Below, piece after piece: positions 53,574 to 61,426 of a stretch of DNA of 64,000 bases (positions are counted from its first letter, which is position 1; every line of letters begins with the position of its first letter). Both the position numbers and the translations under genes were made by a program. The notes below the pieces were generated by a model, which was not told the origin of the DNA, did not search any database, and saw only the letters and a program-made list of their open reading frames with translations. Source of the DNA: Haemophilus parainfluenzae (GTDB lineage Bacteria > Pseudomonadota > Gammaproteobacteria > Enterobacterales > Pasteurellaceae); contig NZ_QEPO01000004.1 in assembly GCF_003252725.1 (NCBI RefSeq), positions 62,001-126,000 on the forward strand, written 5' to 3'.

Positions 53574-54884
53574 ATGAGTTTATCTGCAGCGATTTTAATT
53601 TTAATCGTATTAATTATTATCAGTGCAATCTTATCATCAGCCGAGATTTCTCTCGCTGGTGCAAGACGCATTAAATTACAAACATTGGCTAGTGAAGGCA
53701 ATATAACAGCTGAGAAAATCTTGAAATTACAAGAGCAACCAGGCCGCTTTATTACTGTTGTACAAATTGGACTTAATATGGTTGCTGTATTAGGAGGGGT
53801 GATTGGTGAAGCAACTCTTAGACTTTACTTGCAGAATTTTTTGCATGAATACACTAAGGCAGAATGGGTAGAATCGGCTTCTTCTTGGATTTCCTTTTTC
53901 ATTGTCACCACGACATTTATTTTATTTGCCGATTTAATGCCGAAACGTCTTGCGTTAATTAATCCAGAAGGTGTGGCACTTAGAACTGTTGGCATTATGC
54001 AGGCCTTTATTTTCTTCTTAAAACCGATTGTATGGTTTTTTGATGGTATTTCTAATGCTTTATTTCGTTTAATGGGAATATCGACTAAACGTGAAGATAA
54101 CATGACGCCAGAAGACATTGTGGCTATCGTAGAAGCGGGAGCTGAAGCGGGTGTGCTAAAAACACAAGAGCATTATTTGATTGAAAACATTTTTGAGATG
54201 CAAGAGCGCACCGTGTCTTCAACCATGACGACCCGTGAAAACATCGTATTTTTAGACCGCACTTTTACTCGTCAGGAAGTGTTGAATACCTTATCGGCAG
54301 ACTCTCATTCTAAATTAGTGATCTGTGATAATGGTTTGGATAAGATTTTAGGTTATGTGGAATCACATACCTTATTAACACTCTATCTTCAACAAGAAGT
54401 GGTAGATTTAACGGATAGCCGTTTATTACGTAAAGCGTTATTTATCCCGGATACGCTGTCGCTATACGAAGTATTGGAATTATTTAAATCTACAGGTGAA
54501 GACTTTGCGATTATCGTCAATGAATATGCGCTTGTAATGGGCTTAATTACCTTGAACGATGTGATGAGTATTGTGATGGGAGAATTGGTTTCTAATGAAG
54601 AAGAGCAAATCGTCAGCCGTGATGAAAACTCTTGGTTGATTGATGGGGCAACGCCGCTTGAAGATGTGATGCGCGTTTTGGATATTGAATCTTTCCCTGA
54701 TTCAGAAAATTACGAGACTATTAGTGGCTTTATGATGTATATGTTACGCAAAATCCCGAAAAAAACCGATTTTGTCGTATACGATAAATATAAATTTGAA
54801 GTCATTGATACCGAAAACTTCAAAATTGATCAAATTTTAGTTTCGATTGTCAAAGACAGCGGAGTGAGCAAAGAATCAGCGTAG
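53574..54884 (+). CDS. paeA: PaeA-like CNNM/CBS-domain transporter
   Basis: 436 residues: an N-terminal DUF21 membrane domain with about four helices (ILSSAEISLAGARRIKLQTL in the first loop), two CBS domains (about 205-330) and a C-terminal transporter-associated domain (YETISGFMMYMLRKIPKKTD). It follows E. coli YtfL, named PaeA for exporting putrescine and cadaverine, along its whole length. An uptake signal read in frame gives FLDRTFTR. The polyamine role is inferred from that resemblance; CorB/CorC-like ion roles are also described in the superfamily. Confidence 0.82.
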   Translation: MSLSAAILILIVLIIISAILSSAEISLAGARRIKLQTLASEGNITAEKILKLQEQPGRFITVVQIGLNMVAVLGGVIGEATLRLYLQNFLHEYTKAEWVESASSWISFFIVTTTFILFADLMPKRLALINPEGVALRTVGIMQAFIFFLKPIVWFFDGISNALFRLMGISTKREDNMTPEDIVAIVEAGAEAGVLKTQEHYLIENIFEMQERTVSSTMTTRENIVFLDRTFTRQEVLNTLSADSHSKLVICDNGLDKILGYVESHTLLTLYLQQEVVDLTDSRLLRKALFIPDTLSLYEVLELFKSTGEDFAIIVNEYALVMGLITLNDVMSIVMGELVSNEEEQIVSRDENSWLIDGATPLEDVMRVLDIESFPDSENYETISGFMMYMLRKIPKKTDFVVYDKYKFEVIDTENFKIDQILVSIVKDSGVSKESA

Positions 54885-54898
54885 TGCTAGGCGTTTCC

Positions 54899-54926
54899 TT
54901 GCTTAACTCCCCATTCTAAGTATAAT
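54899..54926 (+). promoter_or_regulatory. Promoter of the lipoprotein gene at 54966
   Basis: TTGCTT, 16-base spacer, perfect TATAAT, followed by a small GGCGGT-TTTA-ACCGCC hairpin in the leader. Confidence 0.6.
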
Positions 54927-54965
54927 TAATGGCGGTTTTAACCGCCTATAAATAAGGAAAATTTA

Positions 54966-55496
54966 ATGTTTAAAAAAATCTCGGTATTCTTTGTGGCAGT
55001 AATGCTTGCGGGTTGTTCTTCGATTTCAGATATGACCTCTTACATTCCATTTATGGGTAAAGACAAAAAGGTCATTGATTTAGATAAAGATAAAATCGAC
55101 CAAAAATCTTATGCGGCAGCTTATGAAGCCACAGTGGCAACGTATAAAGATCGTGTAACGAAAAATTTCTTTGTGGATAATTTTGCAAGTGGTGCGAATG
55201 ACTGGTATCTCGGTCGTATTGTTGTGCCAATCAAACAAATTCAAGATAAGCTCTACACGGGTGGCCATGATTCTGATGTGTATGCTTACTACAGTGGTGT
55301 GTTGCATGCAGAAGCATTACAAACTAACTTCAGCCGCTTAAGCGCGAATTGTTGGCAAAAAGTGGATTCACCAAGTGTGACACAAGGGATCTACGATGCA
55401 ATGCGTGATTTGCAAAAAGGCAAAGAGCGCGGTGAAAATGACGCTTACATTTCCCAAGGTAGCGAAATGCTACTCAAAGCCTGTACCGGCCAATAA
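54966..55496 (+). CDS. Predicted lipoprotein of unknown function
   Basis: 176 residues. Lipoprotein signal MFKKISVFFVAVMLAGC with Cys17, then SSISDMTSYIPFMGKDKK. The mature part is soluble with Tyr- and Asp-rich helices and two more Cys (in LSANCWQKV and LLKACTGQ) that could form a disulfide. No known family recognised. It has its own promoter and terminator. Ser at +2 and +3 suggests outer-membrane sorting by the usual rule. Confidence 0.8.
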   Translation: MFKKISVFFVAVMLAGCSSISDMTSYIPFMGKDKKVIDLDKDKIDQKSYAAAYEATVATYKDRVTKNFFVDNFASGANDWYLGRIVVPIKQIQDKLYTGGHDSDVYAYYSGVLHAEALQTNFSRLSANCWQKVDSPSVTQGIYDAMRDLQKGKERGENDAYISQGSEMLLKACTGQ

Positions 55497-55504
55497 TCAA
55501 TTTG

Positions 55505-55545
55505 AGCTGTTGATGAGCGATCTCATCAGCAGCTTTTCTTTTTTT
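55505..55545 (+). terminator. Strong terminator between the lipoprotein gene and fruB
   Basis: A 13-bp stem (AGCTGTTGATGAG with CTCATCAGCAGCT, one wobble), a CGAT loop, then a long T-run. Confidence 0.92.
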
Positions 55546-55570
55546 AAATCATCAATGTGAAGGAGCAAGA

Positions 55571-57091
55571 ATGTTAGAACTTTCGGAAAGCAACATTCAT
55601 TTAAATGCTACGGCAACAAATAAGCTGCAAGCTATTGAAATGGCTGCAAGTGCGTTGGAGCAAGCTGGTAATGTTGAACAAGGCTATTTACAAGGCATGC
55701 TTGGACGTGAACAACAAACCTCCACTTTTTTAGGCAATGGGATTGCGATTCCACACGGTACATTAGAAACCCGTTCGATGGTGAAAAAAACCGGTGTGCA
55801 AGTTTTCCAATTTCCACAAGGTATTGAGTGGGGTGAAGGCAATATTGCCTATGTTGTAATTGGTATTGCTGCCCGTTCTGATGAGCATCTTGCTTTACTT
55901 CGTCAATTAACGCATGTTTTAGGTGATGAAGACACCGCGGCACAATTAGCAACATTAACAGATGTTGAAAAATTCCGTGCGATTTTGTTAGGTGAAAGCG
56001 ATTCTTTTAGCATTACTGAAGAAACATTAAGTTTAGATATTGAAACGCAAAGTTTGCTCACCCTTACCGCCATCAATGCAGGTAAATTACAACAGCAAAG
56101 TGCGGTTGAAAATAGCTTTGTTTCTGAAGTAGTCTCCAATTCTGCTCTGCCACTTGGCAAAGGGTTATGGGTAACCGATGCCGTATCAGGTAACTTGAAA
56201 AATGCGTTGGCATTCAGTCGTGCGAAAACCATTTTTAGTCATAATGGCAAAGCGGTGAAAGGCGTGTTGACGATTTCGGCTGTCAGTGACCAAATCAATG
56301 AGACATTAGCGTGTTTATTGGATGATGAAGTCCAAAATATTTTATTAAGTGGTAATACGCAGCAAATTTTGACCGCACTTAATGGTGGTAAAGTGCCAGT
56401 TGCAGCAGCTGCTCAATCTGAAGGTCAAATCGCTACGGGTGCAGTGATTGGTACCTTTACTGTTCGTAATGAACATGGCTTGCATGCTCGCCCAAGTGCG
56501 GTGCTTGTTAATGAAGTGAAAAAATTCGCCTCCAAGATTACCGTACAAAATATTACTCGAGAAACCGCACCAGTTAGTGCAAAAAGCTTGATGAAAATTG
56601 TGGCATTAGGTGTCACTCAAGGTCATCGCTTACGTTTTGTTGCAGAAGGGGATGATGCGAAACAAGCTATTGAAGCCTTAGGTAAGATTATTGCGAGTGG
56701 GCTTGGCGAAAGCGTATCAGCTGTGCCACCTGCTGAACCAGATACCATTGAAGTAAGTAGTGAGCACGCACCACAAATTCACGAAGAAAAAACAGGTTTA
56801 CCAGCCGATGCCATTGAAGCCGTATTTATGATTCGTAATGAACACGGTTTACATGCTCGTCCAAGCGCGGTACTGGTTAATGAAGTGAAAAAATACAATG
56901 CGTCAGTTGCGGTACAAAACTTAGATCGTGACACCCAATTAGTCAGTGCAAAAAGTTTGATGAAAATTGTGGCGCTAGGTGTCGTGAAAGGTCATCGCCT
57001 ACGTTTTGTCGCGAGCGGTGAAGAAGCTCAGCAAGCGATTGACGGTATTGGTGCAGTCATTGAAAGTGGTTTAGGCGAAGGTCGGGGGTAA
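55571..57091 (+). CDS. fruB: Fructose PTS diphosphoryl transfer protein with two HPr domains
   Basis: Carries phosphate from PEP/enzyme I to the fructose permease. 506 residues; the E. coli protein is 376. Domains in order: IIA (about 1-145, active His62 in IPHGTLETR), a central M-type region (about 155-275), HPr domain 1 (about 292-381, His305 in NEHGLHARPS), an acidic linker with PPAEPDTIE, HPr domain 2 (about 415-504, His428 in the same motif). The two HPr copies are very similar in DNA and protein, offset by 369 bases. An in-frame uptake signal encodes QQSAVENS. First gene of fruBKA, right after a strong terminator. Confidence 0.95.
   Translation: MLELSESNIHLNATATNKLQAIEMAASALEQAGNVEQGYLQGMLGREQQTSTFLGNGIAIPHGTLETRSMVKKTGVQVFQFPQGIEWGEGNIAYVVIGIAARSDEHLALLRQLTHVLGDEDTAAQLATLTDVEKFRAILLGESDSFSITEETLSLDIETQSLLTLTAINAGKLQQQSAVENSFVSEVVSNSALPLGKGLWVTDAVSGNLKNALAFSRAKTIFSHNGKAVKGVLTISAVSDQINETLACLLDDEVQNILLSGNTQQILTALNGGKVPVAAAAQSEGQIATGAVIGTFTVRNEHGLHARPSAVLVNEVKKFASKITVQNITRETAPVSAKSLMKIVALGVTQGHRLRFVAEGDDAKQAIEALGKIIASGLGESVSAVPPAEPDTIEVSSEHAPQIHEEKTGLPADAIEAVFMIRNEHGLHARPSAVLVNEVKKYNASVAVQNLDRDTQLVSAKSLMKIVALGVVKGHRLRFVASGEEAQQAIDGIGAVIESGLGEGRG
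56444..56710 (+). repeat. HPr-domain direct repeat, copy 1
   Basis: First copy of an approximately 265-base internal duplication of fruB; core protein segment RNEHGLHARPSAVLVNEVKK at residue 299 onward. Copy 2 starts 369 bases later. Confidence 0.85.
56813..57079 (+). repeat. HPr-domain direct repeat, copy 2
   Basis: Second copy, with the same RNEHGLHARPSAVLVNEVKK segment at residue 422 onward and later SAKSLMKIVALGV shared. Synonymous differences are common, so the duplication is old. Confidence 0.85.
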
Positions 57092-57094
57092 GTG

Positions 57095-58036
57095 ATGGCA
57101 AAAGTAGCAACAATTACCTTAAATTCCGCTTATGATTTAGTTGGGCGTTTGTCTCGTATTGAAATCGGCGAAGTGAATACCGTTGAAACGCTCGGTATTT
57201 TCCCTGCTGGCAAAGGCATCAATGTCGCTAAAGTGTTGAAAGATTTGGGTGTAGAGGTGGCCGTTGGTGGCTTCTTAGGGGAAGATAACGTCGGTGATTT
57301 TGAAACCTTATTTAAAAAACAAGGCTTGGAAGACAAATTTCACCGCGTTGCGGGCAAAACTCGCATTAACGTAAAAATTACGGAAACCGAAGCGGATGTA
57401 ACAGATTTAAATTTCTTAGGTTATCAAATCACTCCAGAAGCTTGGCAGCAATTTACAGCAGATTCATTAGCGTATTGCCAAAACTTTGACATCGTTGCGG
57501 TATGTGGCAGTTTGCCGCGTGGTGTGAGTCCTGAATTATTTGCGGATTGGCTTAATCAGTTGCATCAAGCTGGTGTGAAAGTCGTATTAGATAGCAGTAA
57601 TGCCGCACTCACGGCTGGTTTGAAAGCGCATCCTTGGTTAGTGAAACCGAATCATCGCGAATTGGAAGCGTGGATTGGTCACCCACTAAATTCTCTTGAT
57701 GAAATTATTGTGGCGGCTAAAAAACTTAAAGCAGAAGGTATTGCTAACGTCATTATTTCGATGGGTGCGAATGGTTCTTTATGGCTGAGTGATCAAGCTG
57801 TTATTCAAGCTCAACCACCTAAATGTGAAAACGTGGTGAGCACCGTAGGGGCTGGTGATTCTATGGTAGCTGGCTTAATTTATGGTATCGAAAAAGGCTT
57901 GTCTCAAGCGGAAACCTTAGCGTTTGCAAGTGCTGTTTCTGCCTTTGCCGTTTCACAAAGTAATGTGGGCGTAAGCGATATCGCCTTGCTTGAGCCAATT
58001 CTGGCGAATGTCAAAATTTCTGTGATTGAAGGATAA
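57095..58036 (+). CDS. fruK: 1-phosphofructokinase
   Basis: Phosphorylates fructose 1-phosphate to fructose 1,6-bisphosphate. 313 residues from ATG 57095, three bases after the fruB stop; a GTG one codon earlier is in frame. PfkB-family signatures: GGFLGEDNVGDFE and the catalytic STVGAGDSMVAGLIYG. LAFASAVSAFAVSQSNVG closes the fold. Second gene of fruBKA. Confidence 0.96.
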   Translation: MAKVATITLNSAYDLVGRLSRIEIGEVNTVETLGIFPAGKGINVAKVLKDLGVEVAVGGFLGEDNVGDFETLFKKQGLEDKFHRVAGKTRINVKITETEADVTDLNFLGYQITPEAWQQFTADSLAYCQNFDIVAVCGSLPRGVSPELFADWLNQLHQAGVKVVLDSSNAALTAGLKAHPWLVKPNHRELEAWIGHPLNSLDEIIVAAKKLKAEGIANVIISMGANGSLWLSDQAVIQAQPPKCENVVSTVGAGDSMVAGLIYGIEKGLSQAETLAFASAVSAFAVSQSNVGVSDIALLEPILANVKISVIEG

Positions 58037-58040
58037 TGTA

Positions 58041-59717
58041 ATGAATTTGTTTTTAACTCAATCTCCGCAAATTGGTGCGGCAAAAGCCTATTTACTTCGC
58101 CAAGCATTGAGCGTGGCAGCGAAAAAAGCCAATCATACTGTGGTTGAACAAGCTAAAGAGGCGGATTTAGTGATTATTTTCGGATCTAGTTTGCCAAACT
58201 CTGTTGATCTTGTGGGCAAAAAAGTCTTTTTAGCTAATGAAGACGCGCTGATTGCTTCACCTGAAGCAACGCTGACGAATGCACTCAATCAAGCCGTGGA
58301 CTATGTTCAGCCTACTCAAAGTGCGGTTGAATTCGGCGGCGTTTCTGACGTCAAAAATATTGTTGCGGTTACAGCTTGCCCAACGGGTGTTGCGCATACC
58401 TTTATGTCTGCTGAAGCCATTGAAACCTATGCAAAAAAACAAGGTTGGCAGGTAAAAGTAGAAACCCGTGGCCAAGTAGGCGCAGGTAATGAAATTACCC
58501 CAGAAGAAGTTGCTGCGGCAGATTTAGTCTTTGTTGCAGCTGATATTGATGTGCCGTTAGATAAATTCCAAGGTAAACCGATGTATCGTACGTCGACCGG
58601 TTTGGCTTTAAAGAAAACAGCACAGGAATTCAATAAGGCATTTAAAGAAGCGAAAATTTACGAAGGTGGTGCAGCAAAATCTTCTGCGAAATCAGAAGAA
58701 AGCGGTGAGAAAAAAGGTGTTTATAAACACTTGATGACAGGTGTATCGCACATGTTGCCGTTGGTGGTTGCTGGTGGCTTGTTAATCGCGATTTCCTTTA
58801 TGTTTGGTATCGAAGCCTTCAAAGATGAAACGATTTTCCATGGTATTCCAAAAGCCTTAATGGATATCGGTGGCGGTGCAGCATTCCACTTGATGATCGC
58901 AGTATTTGCCGGCTATGTGGCCTTTTCTATCGCAGACCGTCCGGGGCTTGCGGTAGGTCTTATTGGCGGTATGTTAGCCACCACAGCCGGTGCAGGGATT
59001 TTAGGTGGGATTATCGCCGGTTTCTTAGCGGGTTATGTGGTGAAAGGATTAAATGCAACCATTAAATTGCCGGCAAGTTTAACTTCCTTAAAACCGATTT
59101 TAATTCTCCCGCTCTTTGGTACCTTGATTGTTGGTCTTGCCATGATTTATGTGATTAACCCACCGGTTTCACAAATTATGACGACCTTAAGCGATTGGTT
59201 AAAATCCATGGGCGAGGTTAATGCGATGGTATTGGGTGCGATTATCGGTGCCATGATGTGTATTGATATGGGCGGTCCAGTAAACAAAGCAGCTTATACA
59301 TTCTCCGTGGGAATGTTAGCCTCTCAAGTTCATACCCCAATGGCTGCCGCTATGGCTGCCGGTATGGTGCCGCCAATTGGTATGGCGATTGCAACTTGGA
59401 TTGCTCGCAGTAAATTTACCAGTAATCAACGTGATGCAGGTAAAGCTTCTTTTGTCTTAGGGTTATGCTTTATCTCTGAAGGGGCATTGCCGTTTGTGGC
59501 TGCCGATCCATTACGTGTGATTATTAGCTCGGTGATCGGTGGTGCAACTGCCGGTGCGATTTCAATGGCATTAAATATTTCTCTTCAAGCACCACATGGT
59601 GGTTTATTTGTGATTCCGTTTGTCTCAGAACCATTGCTCTACCTAGGTGCAATTGCAACGGGGGCATTATTAACCGGTGTGGTTTATGCGGTGATTAAAC
59701 CAAAGGCGACAGAATAG
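58041..59717 (+). CDS. fruA: Fructose-specific PTS permease IIB'BC
   Basis: Membrane permease that imports fructose as fructose 1-phosphate. 558 residues from ATG 58041. An N-terminal degenerate IIB' (about 1-95, without the active Cys), then IIB with the phosphocysteine in VTACPTGVAHTFMSAEAIE, then the IIC membrane domain from about 235 (GVSHMLPLVVAGGLLIAISF onward). An in-frame uptake signal encodes TQSAVEFG. Last gene of fruBKA. Confidence 0.96.
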   Translation: MNLFLTQSPQIGAAKAYLLRQALSVAAKKANHTVVEQAKEADLVIIFGSSLPNSVDLVGKKVFLANEDALIASPEATLTNALNQAVDYVQPTQSAVEFGGVSDVKNIVAVTACPTGVAHTFMSAEAIETYAKKQGWQVKVETRGQVGAGNEITPEEVAAADLVFVAADIDVPLDKFQGKPMYRTSTGLALKKTAQEFNKAFKEAKIYEGGAAKSSAKSEESGEKKGVYKHLMTGVSHMLPLVVAGGLLIAISFMFGIEAFKDETIFHGIPKALMDIGGGAAFHLMIAVFAGYVAFSIADRPGLAVGLIGGMLATTAGAGILGGIIAGFLAGYVVKGLNATIKLPASLTSLKPILILPLFGTLIVGLAMIYVINPPVSQIMTTLSDWLKSMGEVNAMVLGAIIGAMMCIDMGGPVNKAAYTFSVGMLASQVHTPMAAAMAAGMVPPIGMAIATWIARSKFTSNQRDAGKASFVLGLCFISEGALPFVAADPLRVIISSVIGGATAGAISMALNISLQAPHGGLFVIPFVSEPLLYLGAIATGALLTGVVYAVIKPKATE

Positions 59718-59733
59718 CCAATTCTTAGATTAA

Positions 59734-59763
59734 AAAAGTGCGGTAATTTTTAACCGCACTTTT
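59734..59763 (+). terminator. fru operon terminator made of two opposed uptake signals
   Basis: AAAAGTGCGGT and ACCGCACTTTT, both exact USS cores in inverted orientation, with an 8-base loop and T-run. Confidence 0.93.
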
Positions 59764-59774
59764 CATTTATCAGG

Positions 59775-59780
59775 TATAAT
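59775..59780 (+). promoter_or_regulatory. Probable -10 box for sdhE
   Basis: Perfect TATAAT preceded by CAGG, 23 bases before the sdhE ATG; the -35 region falls within the fru terminator and is poor. Confidence 0.45.
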
Positions 59781-59802
59781 TACAATGATTTAGGGAGAAA
59801 TT

Positions 59803-60060
59803 ATGGATAAATACAATAAACTCCGCATTGAATGGGATTGTCGTCGAGGTATGCTTGAGCTGGATAAAATCATCATGCCTTTTTATAAAGCGCATTTTGA
59901 CCAACTGACTGACGACAAAAAAGATATTTTTATTCGTTTACTTGCCGCCACGGATTTACAACTTTTTTCGTGGTTTTTTAATGGCAGTCAATCAGAAGAT
60001 GCTGAAGTACAAGCGATGGTTGAATATATCCAAGATGTGCAGAAAACGAATGTCCGTTAA
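59803..60060 (+). CDS. sdhE: FAD assembly factor SdhE
   Basis: 85-residue helical protein needed to attach FAD to the flavoprotein of fumarate reductase or succinate dehydrogenase. The signature RRGMLELD lies near residues 14-21, and the length and the C-terminal FFNGSQ region fit the family (YgfY/Sdh5). It lies just before rpoE in the same direction, but about 120 bases and a sigma-E promoter separate them. Confidence 0.92.
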   Translation: MDKYNKLRIEWDCRRGMLELDKIIMPFYKAHFDQLTDDKKDIFIRLLAATDLQLFSWFFNGSQSEDAEVQAMVEYIQDVQKTNVR

Positions 60061-60085
60061 TTTTTTTGAAATTTTTTATAGATAA

Positions 60086-60113
60086 GGAACTTTTCAATTT
60101 TAACTCTGTCTGA
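60086..60113 (+). promoter_or_regulatory. Sigma-E-dependent promoter of rpoE
   Basis: GGAACTT (-35) and TCTGA (-10) with a 16-base spacer, the full sigma-E consensus, 65 bases before the rpoE start. It indicates autoregulation of the rpoE-rseA unit. Confidence 0.85.
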
Positions 60114-60177
60114 TAAAGCAACAATAGCTTGCTGTCTTGAATATATGAAGGCGTGTTAGACGTAGCATAGGAGATAT

Positions 60178-60753
60178 ATGGCTGAACAGCTAACAGATCA
60201 GGCTTTGGTAGAAAGAGTGCAGCAAGGCGATAAAAAAGCCTTTAATCTATTGGTTTCTCGTTATCAAAATAAAGTAGCCGGACTTTTAACCCGCTACATT
60301 TCTCATAACGACATTCCAGATGTTGTACAAGAATCCTTTATTAAGGCCTATCGTTCCATTGAATCCTTTCGGGGCGATAGTGCATTCTACACTTGGCTAT
60401 ATCGAATTGCCGTTAATACGGCAAAGAATTACTTAACGGCACAGGGACGCCGTCCACCGAGCGAAGATATTTTGGCGGAAGATGCTGAAAGCTACGATGT
60501 GGGAACCCATCTACGTGATGTAGATACCCCTGAAAACGAAATGTTATCTAGCGAATTAGAAAAAGTGGTATTCGATACCATTCACAGTTTGCCAGAAGAT
60601 TTAAGAACCGCGATTACCTTGCGTGAGCTTGAAGGTTTAAGTTACGAAGAAATCGCAGAAATAATGGATTGCCCAGTAGGCACTGTACGTTCTCGCATTT
60701 TCCGTGCTCGGGAAGTGATTGAGAACAAAATACAACCGCTTATGCAACGTTAA
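60178..60753 (+). CDS. rpoE: RNA polymerase sigma-E factor
   Basis: 191-residue extracytoplasmic-function sigma factor for envelope stress. Region 2 includes LLTRYISHNDIPDVVQESFI and FYTWLYRIAVNTAKNYL. Region 4 includes LRTAITLRELEGLSYEEIAE and VGTVRSRIFRAREVI. The length is the same as in E. coli. First gene of the stress unit, followed by rseA 21 bases later. Confidence 0.97.
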   Translation: MAEQLTDQALVERVQQGDKKAFNLLVSRYQNKVAGLLTRYISHNDIPDVVQESFIKAYRSIESFRGDSAFYTWLYRIAVNTAKNYLTAQGRRPPSEDILAEDAESYDVGTHLRDVDTPENEMLSSELEKVVFDTIHSLPEDLRTAITLRELEGLSYEEIAEIMDCPVGTVRSRIFRAREVIENKIQPLMQR

Positions 60754-60774
60754 AATAAAGTCGGAGTTTATAAA

Positions 60775-61356
60775 ATGCAAAAAGAGTTACTTTCAGCCTA
60801 TATGGACGGAGAAGAAGTCAGTGCCGAGTTGACGGAACAACTCTGTCAGGATAAAGATTCACAAGAATCTTGGGCGGCATATCACACAGTAAGATCGGTT
60901 ATGCGTAAAGAGTCACCAGTATTATTAGGTGCTGACTTTACGGCGAAAATGGCTGATTTAATTGAATTAGAAGAAGTAAAACACGTAGAGATTACTGTTT
61001 CTCAACCAACCCCAGAAGAAGCTGACAGCTTACCATTCGTGCAAAAATTAAAAGCATTCTTTGCACCAATGACACAAATTGCGGTGGCTGCAGGTGTGTG
61101 TTTGGTGGCAGTAGTAGGTGTGCAATCATTTAATGCGAAAAGCACCTCGGTTACACCTGAAAACCCAGTTTTACAAACTTTACCATTTAACAATTCTGTT
61201 CAAGAAGTAAGTTACAACGCTCCGACCAAAGATGTAGCCACTTCGGAACAGGTTGAGCAAAAAAATCGCCGTATTGGTACGATGTTGCAAAACTATGAAT
61301 TACAGCGTCGTATGCATGCAGATAGCTTAAATGTGGGTAGCAACCAAGCGAAATAA
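60775..61356 (+). CDS. rseA: Anti-sigma-E factor RseA
   Basis: 193-residue single-pass membrane protein that holds sigma-E inactive until cleaved by DegS and RseP. The N-terminal sigma-binding domain is KELLSAYMDGEEVSAELTEQL and onward. The membrane helix is about 97-115 (IAVAAGVCLVAVVGVQSF). The periplasmic part is short and ends with an RRIGTMLQNYELQRRMHADS region. A terminator follows before rseB. Confidence 0.93.
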   Translation: MQKELLSAYMDGEEVSAELTEQLCQDKDSQESWAAYHTVRSVMRKESPVLLGADFTAKMADLIELEEVKHVEITVSQPTPEEADSLPFVQKLKAFFAPMTQIAVAAGVCLVAVVGVQSFNAKSTSVTPENPVLQTLPFNNSVQEVSYNAPTKDVATSEQVEQKNRRIGTMLQNYELQRRMHADSLNVGSNQAK

Positions 61357-61375
61357 TTACAGCAATTAATCGATA

Positions 61376-61406
61376 ATTCACCACCTTAGGCGTGGTGAAT
61401 TTTTTT
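61376..61406 (+). terminator. Intrinsic terminator between rseA and rseB
   Basis: ATTCACCAC and GTGGTGAAT around 7 bases, followed by seven T. It fits a full or partial terminator placed inside what is one operon in other species. Confidence 0.85.
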
Positions 61407-61426
61407 ATGGATCAATTGATTTATTT

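Noticed and set aside
56345-56616. Open frames on the minus strand over the FruB HPr repeat
   Set aside because: They mirror the conserved HPr coding sequence and appear because of its codon pattern.
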